This document shows positions 32,356 to 40,679 of a stretch of 64,000 bases of DNA, one piece after another. Origin of the DNA: Slackia heliotrinireducens DSM 20476 (GTDB lineage Bacteria > Actinomycetota > Coriobacteriia > Coriobacteriales > Eggerthellaceae); the NCBI RefSeq assembly GCF_000023885.1, contig NC_013165.1, positions 2,542,001 to 2,606,000 on the forward strand, written 5' to 3'. How positions within the stretch are numbered: the stretch's first letter is position 1; every line of letters starts with the position of its first letter. A program made the position numbers and the translations under genes. The notes beneath the pieces are model-generated. The model searched no databases, was not told the DNA's origin, and worked only from the letters and a program-made list of their open reading frames with translations.

Positions 32356-32407
32356 ATTGTAGATATTTTCGATACGTTATTGAAAATATCTACGAACCGT
32401 GTATTAT
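32356..32407. promoter_or_regulatory. Divergent promoters with shared 12-bp operator
   Basis: GTAGATATTTTC (32359-32370) and GAAAATATCTAC (32382-32393) are perfect arms 11 nt apart. To the right, TTGAAA (32380-32385) and TATTAT (32402-32407) with a 16-nt spacer form a promoter for the permease; its -35 box lies in the operator arm. To the left, TACAAT on the minus strand (32356-32361) could serve the EamA gene. Binding would block both. Confidence 0.65.
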
Positions 32408-32610
32408 CGTTTGTGGAAGGGGTACGCGATGCCCTTCCGACCAATCTAGACACAAGAAGGCGGCGCAGGCTCAGGGGCCTTGGATCTGCGCTGCCACCCG
32501 CATCGGGCTTGTTTGGCACAGCCCTGGATGTCGTGCGTCGTAACGCATCCAGGTTCTGCCGCCTGCAGCGCCCGCATGCATCGTGGCAGACGAACGAAAG
32601 GAAACCTGAC
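32408..32610 (+). other. Long leader with mini-ORF before the APC permease
   Basis: About 200 nt of untranslated RNA precede the permease. A six-codon frame (MPFRPI, 32429-32449) has GGAAGGGG upstream. Hairpins follow (CGCAG...CTGCG near 32462-32490 and GGATG...GCATCC near 32527-32551). This layout fits attenuation or a riboswitch; no known class was recognised. Confidence 0.3.
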
Positions 32611-34236
32611 ATGGAATCGGGAATCAAGGCGGAGCCCCTCGTCAACACGGGGGAATCCAACGCGGCACCTGAGTCGCAGGAAACCGAAATGGCCAGAACG
32701 CTCTTCTGGAAGCAAGTCGTGTTCCTGGCTTTGGGCGCTCCGGCGCTGGTGCTGTTCAACATGGGCGGCGTATCTTCGGTCATGGGCGCGGCAGCGCCTC
32801 TGGCCTGGGCTCTTTCGGTCATCATCGGCGTGGTCCAATGCGTGGCCTACGTCGAGATCGCAGGCATGCACCCCAGCAAGACCGGCGGCATCTCGGTATA
32901 CGGCGCCACGGCCTGGATGTGGCGCTACCCTTCCATCGGCGTCATCCCGCCCTGGTCGCATTGGGTAGCTTGGATCCCCATCCTGCCCATCGGCGTCGCC
33001 CTTGCCGCAAGTTACCTCATGAACCTGTTCATCCCTGCGGACAGCATCCTGGCAACCTGGCAGATCACCCTGCTTGACCTGGGGTTCATCCAGGACGGCC
33101 TAACGCTTCGCATCAGCCTGCGCTTCATTATCGCGGCGCTGCTCATGGTCATCATCGTGATCATCCAGATCGGCGGCGTGGCATCCTCGGCGAAGACCCA
33201 GATCATCATGTCGCTCTGCGGCATCGTTCCCCTGCTGGTCATCGTCATCGTGCCTCTGCTCACCGGCGGCTTCCATCTGCAGAACTTCAACCCCTTCGTG
33301 CCCGTCAGCGGCGCATGGGACGGCATCGGCCTGAGGGCCTTCTTCGGCGCCGTGCTGCTGGCCGCATGGGCCAGCTACGGCAGCGAGACCGCCGCGTGCT
33401 ACATGTGCGAGATGAAGCGCCCCTCCGACGCGCCTAAGGCCATGTTCGTTTCCGGCGGCATCGCCATCGTGCTGTTCATCCTGGTCCCCGTGGTGTTCCA
33501 GGGCTGTCTGGGCACCGAGTACATGCTGCGTCCGGACATCAACTCCGGCGAAGGCGTGGGCGCGGCACTTGCCAGCATGGTCAGCTCCAACCCCGTATTC
33601 TGCGGCGTCGTGGTGGTAATGCTGGTGTTCACCTTAATGCTGGGCTCCATGACTGCCATGGCCGACACCGCACGCACGCTCTACCAGGGCGGAAAGGACG
33701 GCACCCTGCCCAAGTTCCTGGCCCACGCGAACAAGAACGGCTCGCCCAGCGCAGCCATCTGGTTCAACTTCGTCGTCGACCTGATCCTGCTGCTGTTCAG
33801 CGACTACCTGTTCCTGCTGGCCATCACCGCCATGAACTACATCCTGTGCCACTTCTTCGTGCTCACGGGCGCGTGGATCCACCGCATGGACAACCCCGAC
33901 ATCGAGCGCCCCTACAAGATTTCGGACAACATGCTCACCGTCTGCGTGCTGCTGGCCTTCTTCAACATGTTCTTGGTGGGCGCAGGCTCCAACGTCTGGG
34001 GCTCCTACGTGCTGCCGTTGGGCATCGTGCTGGCGCTCGTGGGCATGCCGCTGTACTGGTTCAGGCATTACGTGGTGGACAAGGGTCAATTCCCCGAGGG
34101 CACATGGCAGGACCTCATTCCGAAGGGCCTGACCGAGCCGCCCGAGGTACCTGGCAGCATCATCCCCAAGGTGTGCATCTGCCTCGGCATCGTGTTCATG
34201 CTCATCGGCTACATCGCATTCTACGTCATGTTGTAA
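32611..34236 (+). CDS. APC-family amino acid permease
   Basis: This 541-residue membrane protein has about twelve to thirteen helices after a 35-residue hydrophilic start. The first helix pair contains 'QVVFLALGAPALVLFNMGGVSSVMG' and a later one 'FFGAVLLAAWASYGSETAACYMCEMKRPSDAPKAMF', both characteristic of the APC superfamily. Substrate specificity cannot be assigned. AAAGGAAA supports the ATG at 32611. Transcription begins about 195 nt upstream and is probably controlled at the shared operator. A GC hairpin follows the stop. Confidence 0.85.
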   Translation: MESGIKAEPLVNTGESNAAPESQETEMARTLFWKQVVFLALGAPALVLFNMGGVSSVMGAAAPLAWALSVIIGVVQCVAYVEIAGMHPSKTGGISVYGATAWMWRYPSIGVIPPWSHWVAWIPILPIGVALAASYLMNLFIPADSILATWQITLLDLGFIQDGLTLRISLRFIIAALLMVIIVIIQIGGVASSAKTQIIMSLCGIVPLLVIVIVPLLTGGFHLQNFNPFVPVSGAWDGIGLRAFFGAVLLAAWASYGSETAACYMCEMKRPSDAPKAMFVSGGIAIVLFILVPVVFQGCLGTEYMLRPDINSGEGVGAALASMVSSNPVFCGVVVVMLVFTLMLGSMTAMADTARTLYQGGKDGTLPKFLAHANKNGSPSAAIWFNFVVDLILLLFSDYLFLLAITAMNYILCHFFVLTGAWIHRMDNPDIERPYKISDNMLTVCVLLAFFNMFLVGAGSNVWGSYVLPLGIVLALVGMPLYWFRHYVVDKGQFPEGTWQDLIPKGLTEPPEVPGSIIPKVCICLGIVFMLIGYIAFYVML

Positions 34237-34264
34237 ACGCGGCGAATCTGAATCGACCTTCCGA

Positions 34265-34291
34265 GCGGCGTCGGCCTACGGCGCCGCCTTT
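34265..34291 (+). terminator. Hairpin terminator after the permease
   Basis: GCGGCG (34265-34270) pairs with CGCCGC (34282-34287), followed by CTTTG. It also lies at the 3' end of the convergent phosphatase gene. Confidence 0.5.
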
Positions 34292-34295
34292 GCGT

Positions 34296-34865
34296 CTACC
34301 GCAACTCGACGGGGAGCGCGAACCCGCCTTCGACCACCTTGGCCGTATAGATGGCGCAGTTGCCGATGAACTTCGACCAATAGCCGCCTTTCGACTGCGG
34401 ATTCAGGTACTCGAGCAGCCCTTTCATGGCGATGGCGTGCGTGGAGACAAGGACGTCTGTCGCGCGCGCCTCCTCAAGCACGTCCTCCAGAAACGCGCCG
34501 CACCGCTCAACCACGCTTGCCAACTGCTCCATGCCGTCGGGAGCGGGATTATGCACAAAATCGCTGAAGAACTCGGCCATTTCAGGCGAAGGATTCTTCA
34601 GGTCCATTCCTTCATACGGACCGTAGTCCATTTCGATCAGGCGCCTATCGACGACAACCGGCACTCCAGGAGCGGCGATCCTCGCCGTCTGCAAAGCCCT
34701 GGTCAGCGGGCTTGAATACACCTTCGCGAAAGACACGTTCCCGATGAGCAAGGCGGCCTCCTGGGCCTGGCGTTCGCCGACCTCGTTCAGCGGATGGTCG
34801 CTCTGCCCTTGCAGCACGTGTTTGGAGTTCAGATCCGTCTGCCCGTGCCGAATGATGTAAATCAT
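34296..34865 (-). CDS. Histidine phosphatase family protein
   Basis: This 189-residue protein has the phosphoglycerate-mutase-like phosphatase signature 'IIRHGQTDLNSKHVLQG' (catalytic H7), 'SSPLTRALQTA', the acid 'EMDYGPYEG' and the second His in 'VLVSTHAIAM'. Members act on phosphosugars, alpha-ribazole phosphate or other phosphomonoesters. The CobC role is possible but not shown. AGGTGG supports the start. Its upstream 329-nt spacer (34866-35194) holds a -10 candidate (TATACT, minus strand, 34903-34908) and the terminator of the next gene; nothing else is seen there. Confidence 0.85.
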   Translation of the reverse strand: MIYIIRHGQTDLNSKHVLQGQSDHPLNEVGERQAQEAALLIGNVSFAKVYSSPLTRALQTARIAAPGVPVVVDRRLIEMDYGPYEGMDLKNPSPEMAEFFSDFVHNPAPDGMEQLASVVERCGAFLEDVLEEARATDVLVSTHAIAMKGLLEYLNPQSKGGYWSKFIGNCAIYTAKVVEGGFALPVELR

Positions 34866-35140
34866 GTCCACCACCTGTTTGCGCTTCGATGTTCGGCTCA
34901 AGAGTATAGGGCAAAACCGTGCCTGAAGGGCGGTTGCGGCAGTTTCGACAACGTTGAAGCATTCGATGACCCCTGCCGACACACGGCCTGACCTAGAAAC
35001 GCCGTGCCATAACGTATTTTCGTTGCACAACGCCCCCACCAGAAGGCGCGGCTTTTGCACCAGCCGCCGCCGGCGTTTCGGCCCCGCCGGGCCACCGAGC
35101 TTCGCTGCCGAAGCCCATGCCCTACACCGCCGAACACGAA

Positions 35141-35166
35141 CGGAGCCGCCCCGAAGGACGGCTCCG
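35141..35166 (-). terminator. Hairpin terminator after the phosphohexomutase
   Basis: CGGAGCCG (35141-35148) pairs with CGGCTCCG (35159-35166). On the minus strand a weak T-containing stretch (TTCGTGTTCG) follows. Confidence 0.5.
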
Positions 35167-35194
35167 CATGGTTTCGTTGTCGGTTGGGCGCGCG

Positions 35195-36907
35195 TTACGC
35201 CAGAAGCTCACGGGCCACGTCGCACATGGCGTCGAGCTGCTCGTTGGCCTCATTCTCGGTTGCAGCTTTGGCGAACACGTACACCTTGATCTTGGGCTCG
35301 GTACCGCTGGGGCGCACGATGAACTTGCGGCCGCCTTCCAGCTGGTACTCCACCACATTGGCGCTCGGCAGCGTCTGGTCGGGTTCGTCAGCCGGCGCAT
35401 TCAGGCGCGGCATGGTCGCTCCCCCGTCGTAATCCAGCACACCGGTCACTTTGAACCCCGCGATGTCGGCGGGAGCATCGGCGCGCACGCGGGCCATGAT
35501 GTCAGCCATGCGCTGGGCACCTTCGGCGCCGGGGTATTCCAGCGACACCGTGCGGTTGAACCAGTAGCCGTACTTCTCATACAGAGCGCGGCGGGCGTCC
35601 ACCAGACTCATGCCTCGGGCGCGGTAGTAACGGGCCATCTCGCAGATGAGCATCGAGGCCACCACGGCGTCTTTGTCGCGTACGTAGGTGCCCGCCAGGT
35701 ATCCGTAGCTCTCCTCGAAGCCGAAGATGTAGCGTTCGGGTTCGCCCGCGGCCTCCAGCAGGGCAATCTGCTCGCCGATGTATTTGAAACCGGTAAGCAC
35801 GCGACGCACCTGGAAGCCGTAGTCGGCGGCCACGTCGTCGACCATGGCCGACGACACGATGGTAGTGATGGCCACGGCGCGGGACAGGTCCTCGCCGCGG
35901 TCGCGACGCATGCGGGCGATGTAGTCGAGCAGCAGCACGCCCATCTCGTTGCCGGTGATGAGCGCGTAATCGTCGCCGTCGGGCACGGCCACACCCACGC
36001 GGTCGGCATCGGGATCGGTGGCCAGCAGCAGGTCGGGGTGGACCTCACGGCTCAGCTGGATGCCCTTCTCGAGCGCGGGACGGGCTTCGGGGTTCGGATA
36101 CTCGCATGTCGGGAAGTCCCCGTTGGGTTCGGCCTGCTCAGGCACCACGGTGATGTCTTCGACGCCGATGCGGTTAAGGATGCGCTTCACCGTTTCCAGA
36201 CCCGTGCCGCACAGCGGCGTGTACACGATCTTCAGCGGGTCGTCGGCCGACGCGGACAGCGACTGGGCCGCCACGTTGTCGATGAACCGGTCCAGGGTGT
36301 CTTCGCCGATCCAGGACACCTGACCGTTCGCGAGGGCCTCGTCGAAAGGAACGGTGCGCACGTCGGCAAAGCAGTCCACGGCCTCCACCTGGGCAGAAAT
36401 GTCCTTGGCGGCTTGAGTGGTAATCTGGCATCCGTCGGCGCCGTACACCTTGTAGCCGTTGTACGGCGCGGGGTTGTGACTGGCCGTCACGTTGATGCCG
36501 GCCGAGCAGCCCAGGTCGCGCACGGCGAAGGAAAGCGCCGGGGTGGGCTCGACGCGCGGGTACACGTACACGCGCACGCCGTTGGCGGCAAGCACGCTGG
36601 CTGCGGTCTGGACGAACAGCTCGCCCTTGTTGCGGGAGTCGCGGGCGATGGCCACGCTGGGGTTTTCGAAATTGGCCACCAGGTAGTTGGCCAGACCCTG
36701 GGTGGCACGCCCTACGGTAAGCACGTTCATACGGTTGGTGCCGGCGCCGATGACGCCGCGCAGGCCCGCCGTACCGAAGGACAGATCCTGGAAGAACGCG
36801 TCCTCGATGGCCTTGGTGTCGTCTTTCATATCAGCCAGCAGTCCAGCCAGTTCGGCATCCTGGACGCGGTCAACCCATTCCGAATACAAGCCCTGAACAT
36901 CACGCAT
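35195..36907 (-). CDS. Phosphoglucomutase/phosphomannomutase (phosphohexomutase)
   Basis: This 570-residue enzyme interconverts hexose 1- and 6-phosphates. The phosphoserine loop is 'NVTASHNPAPYNGYKVYG' (S143), the metal loop is 'DPDADRVGVAVPDG', the sugar loop is 'FGFEESYGYLAG', and the C-terminal phosphate-binding loop contains 'VRPSGTEPKIKVYVFA'. The length fits the long PgcA-type alpha-phosphoglucomutases of Gram-positives rather than GlmM. It feeds UDP-glucose and glycogen or cell-wall glycan synthesis. AGGAGG lies six bases before the ATG. It stands alone between two terminator-like hairpins, with a GtrA gene further upstream. Confidence 0.9.
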   Translation of the reverse strand: MRDVQGLYSEWVDRVQDAELAGLLADMKDDTKAIEDAFFQDLSFGTAGLRGVIGAGTNRMNVLTVGRATQGLANYLVANFENPSVAIARDSRNKGELFVQTAASVLAANGVRVYVYPRVEPTPALSFAVRDLGCSAGINVTASHNPAPYNGYKVYGADGCQITTQAAKDISAQVEAVDCFADVRTVPFDEALANGQVSWIGEDTLDRFIDNVAAQSLSASADDPLKIVYTPLCGTGLETVKRILNRIGVEDITVVPEQAEPNGDFPTCEYPNPEARPALEKGIQLSREVHPDLLLATDPDADRVGVAVPDGDDYALITGNEMGVLLLDYIARMRRDRGEDLSRAVAITTIVSSAMVDDVAADYGFQVRRVLTGFKYIGEQIALLEAAGEPERYIFGFEESYGYLAGTYVRDKDAVVASMLICEMARYYRARGMSLVDARRALYEKYGYWFNRTVSLEYPGAEGAQRMADIMARVRADAPADIAGFKVTGVLDYDGGATMPRLNAPADEPDQTLPSANVVEYQLEGGRKFIVRPSGTEPKIKVYVFAKAATENEANEQLDAMCDVARELLA

Positions 36908-37012
36908 GCGCAGCCTCCTCATCAGTTGGTCAATGGGACAACAATACCGCAACATACGTCCCCCGAAGAAGAACGGGACGCATGTTTTAAGCATTCTCCA
37001 GCGAGCGGCGAC

Positions 37013-37507
37013 CTACCAGCGCAGGAGCCGCATGCCGCGGCCGGGCTCCTTGTCGCGCTCCTGAAGCTTCTTGCCCATAGGAGATTCCCGAAACGCGAAG
37101 TCGGATTCCAGGTCGTGGAAACGGTCCTTGTCGACGAACACCTTGCGCGACACGAAATTCCAGAACGACACAATGACGCCGACGATCACCTTCGCGATGC
37201 GGTAATCGATGTCGATATGCCCTGCGAACAGGTACAACAGCGCGTCGTTGAGGGCCAGCCCGATGAAGGACACCACGAAGAACGCGATGACCTCCTCGGT
37301 GCGGGAGATGTCGCCGCGGCGGGTGTACACGAAGCGCATCGACAGGAAATAGCTGTATACGATGCTGATGGTGAAGCTGAGGGTAGCGGCAAGCAGGTAC
37401 TGCATGCCAAGCCGTTCGACCAGCACAAGAAGCAATACGTAGTCAAGCGCGAAAGCGGAAACGCCGACCGCGCTGAAACGCAGGAATTGCCGAATCAGCC
37501 TTTTCAT
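37013..37507 (-). CDS. GtrA-family membrane protein
   Basis: This 164-residue protein has the four-helix GtrA pattern ('LIRQFLRFSAVGVSAFALDYVLLLVLVERLG', 'LLAATLSFTISIVYSYFLSMRFVYTRRGD', 'FFVVSFIGLALNDALLYLF', 'KVIVGVIVSFWNFVSRKVFVD'), plus a basic tail of about 40 residues. GtrA proteins are thought to flip polyprenyl-linked sugars for glycosylation of envelope polymers. GGAGGG is placed directly before the ATG. It lies between the phosphohexomutase and adk, after the adk terminator, so it needs its own promoter. Confidence 0.85.
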   Translation of the reverse strand: MKRLIRQFLRFSAVGVSAFALDYVLLLVLVERLGMQYLLAATLSFTISIVYSYFLSMRFVYTRRGDISRTEEVIAFFVVSFIGLALNDALLYLFAGHIDIDYRIAKVIVGVIVSFWNFVSRKVFVDKDRFHDLESDFAFRESPMGKKLQERDKEPGRGMRLLRW

Positions 37508-37628
37508 CCAACCCTCCATGGACTCAATAGGTAGATAGTACCCTATTCGAAGGTCCTTGCGAAGGGTTTGGCCTCCTGCGCGGCCCCAAATGAATACGAA
37601 CCGATACATTCGAGTCGGGATGAACGCA

Positions 37629-37655
37629 TAAAAAACGCGGCCCCGAAGGGCCGCG
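37629..37655 (-). terminator. Rho-independent terminator after adk
   Basis: On the minus strand CGCGGCCC-TTCG-GGGCCGCG (37655-37636) is followed by TTTTTTAT. It ends the coaX/adk direction of transcription. Confidence 0.85.
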
Positions 37656-37675
37656 CTTGCGGGCGATTTCGCGAA

Positions 37676-38302
37676 TTAGAGGTTCAGGCCCTTCTTCACA
37701 TCGGCGTAGACGTCGTCGACCGGACGATCGCCGTCGACGGAGATCAGCAGGTCCTTGCCGCGGTAGTAGTCGACCAGCGGAGCAGTGCTCTTGGCGTAAA
37801 CGTCGAGGCGGTTGCGAACCGTTGCCTCGTTGTCGTCGTCGCGCTGGTACATTTCGCCACCGCACTTGGGGCAGGAAGCATCGGCTGCGGTGCCGATGTT
37901 TCCGCAATCCTTGCAGCAACGGCGAGCGGACAGGCGCTTCACGATGACTTCAGGGTCGACGTCGACCAGCAGGGCCGCATCCAGAGGACGCTTGATTTCG
38001 GAAAGCAGGGCATCCAGCGCCACGGCCTGGGCCGTCGTACGGGGGAAGCCGTCCAGGATGAATCCGGTTTCGCAATCGGGCTGCTGCAGACGCTCGTTCA
38101 TGAGGTCGATGATCAGCGAGTCGGGAACCAGGTCACCGGCGTCCATGAATGCCTTGGCCTGCTTGCCAAGCTCCGTCTGGTCACGGACAGCGGCGCGAAG
38201 GATGTCGCCCGTGGAGATATGCGCAGTGCCGTATTCAGCAACCAGCTTGGCGGCCTGAGTGCCCTTGCCGGCGCCCGGGGCGCCCAACAACACGATGTTC
38301 AT
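37676..38302 (-). CDS. adk: Adenylate kinase
   Basis: This 208-residue enzyme converts AMP and ATP to two ADP. The P-loop is 'GAPGAGKGTQ' (7-16), the AMP-binding region is 'ISTGDILRAAV', and the LID domain carries a zinc knuckle 'CCKDCG...CPKCGG'. It starts at the ATG eight bases after AAAGGAG. In many bacteria adk directly follows secY in the spc operon; here coaBC and coaX stand between them. An extended -10 box (TGATACAAT, minus strand, about 38372-38380) gives it a promoter of its own. Confidence 0.95.
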   Translation of the reverse strand: MNIVLLGAPGAGKGTQAAKLVAEYGTAHISTGDILRAAVRDQTELGKQAKAFMDAGDLVPDSLIIDLMNERLQQPDCETGFILDGFPRTTAQAVALDALLSEIKRPLDAALLVDVDPEVIVKRLSARRCCKDCGNIGTAADASCPKCGGEMYQRDDDNEATVRNRLDVYAKSTAPLVDYYRGKDLLISVDGDRPVDDVYADVKKGLNL

Positions 38303-38371
38303 ACCATGAACTCCTTTGGTCATTTTCGCCACTTCGTACGCAGTGGCCGCGTTGGTATCCATACCTTGCCC

Positions 38372-38380
38372 ATTGTATCA
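38372..38380 (-). promoter_or_regulatory. Extended -10 promoter of adk
   Basis: TGATACAAT on the minus strand predicts a transcript start near 38365 and a leader of about 63 nt. No good -35 box is visible. Confidence 0.4.
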
Positions 38381-38453
38381 GTCGAAGGCGACAAAAGGCA
38401 CTCCCATGCGTGATTCGCACAGGATTGGCTGCCAGCGTCGCTCGATGCTTCGT

Positions 38454-39224
38454 CTAGGCGTGGTTCATGTGGTAGACGTCCCACAGACCCTTCAGCAACA
38501 GCGACGGCTCGTAGACCACCTCGCGACGGCAGGCGTCCTTGATCAGGATGGACACGCCTCCGGTCAGAATCGTCGTGACCGGACCTCCCAGCTCGTCGAC
38601 GATGCGGTCGACCAGTCCGTCGATCATGGCCGCGTTGGCGTAGATCACGCCCGAACGCATGCTATCCACCGTATAGCGCCCGATGAGGTGCTCCGGCTGC
38701 TCGAACTTGATGAACGGCAGCTGCGAAGCCTTGGCGGTCAGGGCGTCCTGCGAAATCACGATGCCAGGGATGATGATGGAACCCAGGTAGACGCGGTCGG
38801 CGTTCACCACCGAGCACGTGGTGGCCGTGCCCATATCGAAAATGGCCAGGTTGCCTTCGAACTCGTTGATGGCACCCACCGCATCGGCGATCATGTCGAC
38901 GCCCAGCTTGTCCGGGGTGTCGATGTCGATGGTCATGCCCAGTTCCAGCTTGTTCGAAAGCACAACGGGATCTTCGCCCACTTTGATGCGAAGCGATTGG
39001 ACCACAGAATCGGTCAGCTCGGGCACGACGGAGCTGACCACGGCGCCTTCCACGTTGCTGAAGTCGAAGTGATGCATGTTGACCAGAGCCTCGAACCCGA
39101 TCATGAAGTCCTTGACCGTACGGCGTTTGTCCGTGGGGAACCGGAGGCGCGACTCGAGCTTGCCTCGCTCGGACATAAGGCCCATTACGACGTTGGTATT
39201 GCCGATGTCGGCGGTAAGAATCAT
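38454..39224 (-). CDS. coaX: Type III pantothenate kinase
   Basis: This 256-residue cytoplasmic enzyme phosphorylates pantothenate, the first step of CoA synthesis. Type III features are visible: 'LTADIGNTNVVMGL' (phosphate-1 loop), 'DKLGVDMIADAVGAINEF', 'NLAIFDMGTATTCSVV' and 'TGGVSILI'. AAAGGG precedes the ATG; a longer in-frame extension overlaps coaBC and is rejected. It starts 22 nt after coaBC, the next enzyme pair of the same pathway, so the two form a CoA operon. Confidence 0.95.
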   Translation of the reverse strand: MILTADIGNTNVVMGLMSERGKLESRLRFPTDKRRTVKDFMIGFEALVNMHHFDFSNVEGAVVSSVVPELTDSVVQSLRIKVGEDPVVLSNKLELGMTIDIDTPDKLGVDMIADAVGAINEFEGNLAIFDMGTATTCSVVNADRVYLGSIIIPGIVISQDALTAKASQLPFIKFEQPEHLIGRYTVDSMRSGVIYANAAMIDGLVDRIVDELGGPVTTILTGGVSILIKDACRREVVYEPSLLLKGLWDVYHMNHA

Positions 39225-39246
39225 CTGCGTGCCCTTTCTGGCGAGG

Positions 39247-40440
39247 TTAAGCGTTTTTCGGAGTGAGCTTGAACAGTTCATCGAGCAGGCGGTCGGCCGC
39301 TTCGCCCTTGGAGAGCAGCGGCAGGTCGATTTCGCCTTCGGCTGTGATGAACGTGAGGTGGTTGGTGGGCGTTCCGAAGCCGGCGCCTGGCTCGCGCAGA
39401 CTGTTGGCCGCAATCATGTCCACGTTCTTGCGCTGAAGCTTGCCGCGGGAGTTCTCGATCACGTCCCGGGTCTCCATAGAGAAGCCGCACAGCAGCGTGC
39501 GCCCGTTGCGGTGCGCTCCGAGCCATGCCAGCGTATCCGGCGTGCGTTCGAAATCGATGTCGAATGCCCCGTCGGCCTTCTTGATCTTGTCGCCCTTGAC
39601 GTCCGCCGGGCGGTAGTCGGCGATTGCCGCCGCCATGATGACGGCGTCCTGGTCATCGGCGCGGGAGCTGACGGCTTCGAACATGTCCTGGGCGCTGGTG
39701 ATGTCGACCACGTTCACGAAAGGCGGCGGCGTCAGACTGACAGGACCCGACACCAGCGTGACGTCCGCGCCGCGCAGCATGGCGCGCCGCGCGATGGCAT
39801 AGCCCATGGTGCCCGTTGAATGGTTGGTGATGAAGCGCACCGGGTCGATGGCCTCGCGGGTAGGCCCCGCAGAAACCAGGATGCTCTTGCCGGCGAGGTC
39901 CTTCTCGCAGGCTATTTCGCGGCAGATCCAATCGATGAGCTCCGGAATGGAAGGAAGCTTCCCTTCTCCGTCATCGCCGCAGGCCAAGTGCCCGCTGACG
40001 GGTGGAATGACGATGTAGCCGCGGCTGCGTAGCATCTCCAGGTTCTCCTGGGTGGCGACGTTTCGGTACATGTTCACGTTCATGGCGGGGGCCACCATCA
40101 CCGGACACGTGGCGTTAAGTACCGCATACGCCGCGGCGCTGGGGGCTTCGCCCATGGCCACGTACGCGATGGTGTTCGCCGAGGCGGGGGCCACCACAAC
40201 GGCATCGGCTTCAGCCAGCCAGACATCCACGGTTTCGCAATCCTCGGGCGAGATGCCCGTAACGACATGCGCCCCCGAAAGGACTTCAAGCGGCAGCTCG
40301 GGGATGATCTTGCAGGCGGCCTCGGTCATGGCGACCCGAACCGTGCAGTTGAGCTTTCCGAGCTGTGACACCAGGTCGCAGGCCTTGTACGCCGAGATGC
40401 TGCCGCACACGGCAACGACGACGGTCTTGTTGGCGAGCAT
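39247..40440 (-). CDS. coaBC: Bifunctional phosphopantothenoylcysteine decarboxylase/synthetase
   Basis: This 397-residue enzyme ligates cysteine to phosphopantothenate (CoaB, about 185-397) and decarboxylates the product (CoaC, 1-180). CoaC shows 'GSISAYKA', 'APASANTIAYVAMGEAPSA', 'APAMNVNMY' and the proton-donor Cys in 'GHLACGDDGEG' (C154). CoaB shows 'VSAGPTREAIDPVRFITNHSTGTMGYAIA'. At the position of the conserved CoaC histidine (the H of E. coli 'HIELAKWADL') the sequence reads 'VDVWLAEADA', with V71 instead of His by ungapped alignment. AAGGAG supports the start. A terminator separates it from secY. Confidence 0.92.
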   Translation of the reverse strand: MLANKTVVVAVCGSISAYKACDLVSQLGKLNCTVRVAMTEAACKIIPELPLEVLSGAHVVTGISPEDCETVDVWLAEADAVVVAPASANTIAYVAMGEAPSAAAYAVLNATCPVMVAPAMNVNMYRNVATQENLEMLRSRGYIVIPPVSGHLACGDDGEGKLPSIPELIDWICREIACEKDLAGKSILVSAGPTREAIDPVRFITNHSTGTMGYAIARRAMLRGADVTLVSGPVSLTPPPFVNVVDITSAQDMFEAVSSRADDQDAVIMAAAIADYRPADVKGDKIKKADGAFDIDFERTPDTLAWLGAHRNGRTLLCGFSMETRDVIENSRGKLQRKNVDMIAANSLREPGAGFGTPTNHLTFITAEGEIDLPLLSKGEAADRLLDELFKLTPKNA

Positions 40441-40641
40441 GCTTCTCCTTCTGGCTGTATGGCTTTCGAACGGTCGTAAACGCCGTTACGGCAGAATTAT
40501 ACGATGAAGCGCGTCGGAAGAACCAATTCACGCTCCATATGGGAAAGCGCGGGGTTCTCAAGGGAGCACGATGGAACGTCCGGACTCAAGACCATGGCTT
40601 CGGTAACGAGCCGAGTGTCTGAGCCGTTCCGCCCGAATAAG

Positions 40642-40665
40642 AAAAGGCCCCCGAAGGGGCCTTTT
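40642..40665 (-). terminator. Rho-independent terminator after secY
   Basis: AAAAGGCCCC (40642-40651) and GGGGCCTTTT (40656-40665) form a 10-bp stem around a 4-nt loop. The minus-strand product ends TTTTCTTATTC. Confidence 0.85.
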
Positions 40666-40679
40666 CGTGCTGATTCGAC

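Noticed and set aside
35117-37534. 805-codon plus-strand frame
   Set aside because: Antisense to the phosphohexomutase and GtrA genes; shadow frame.
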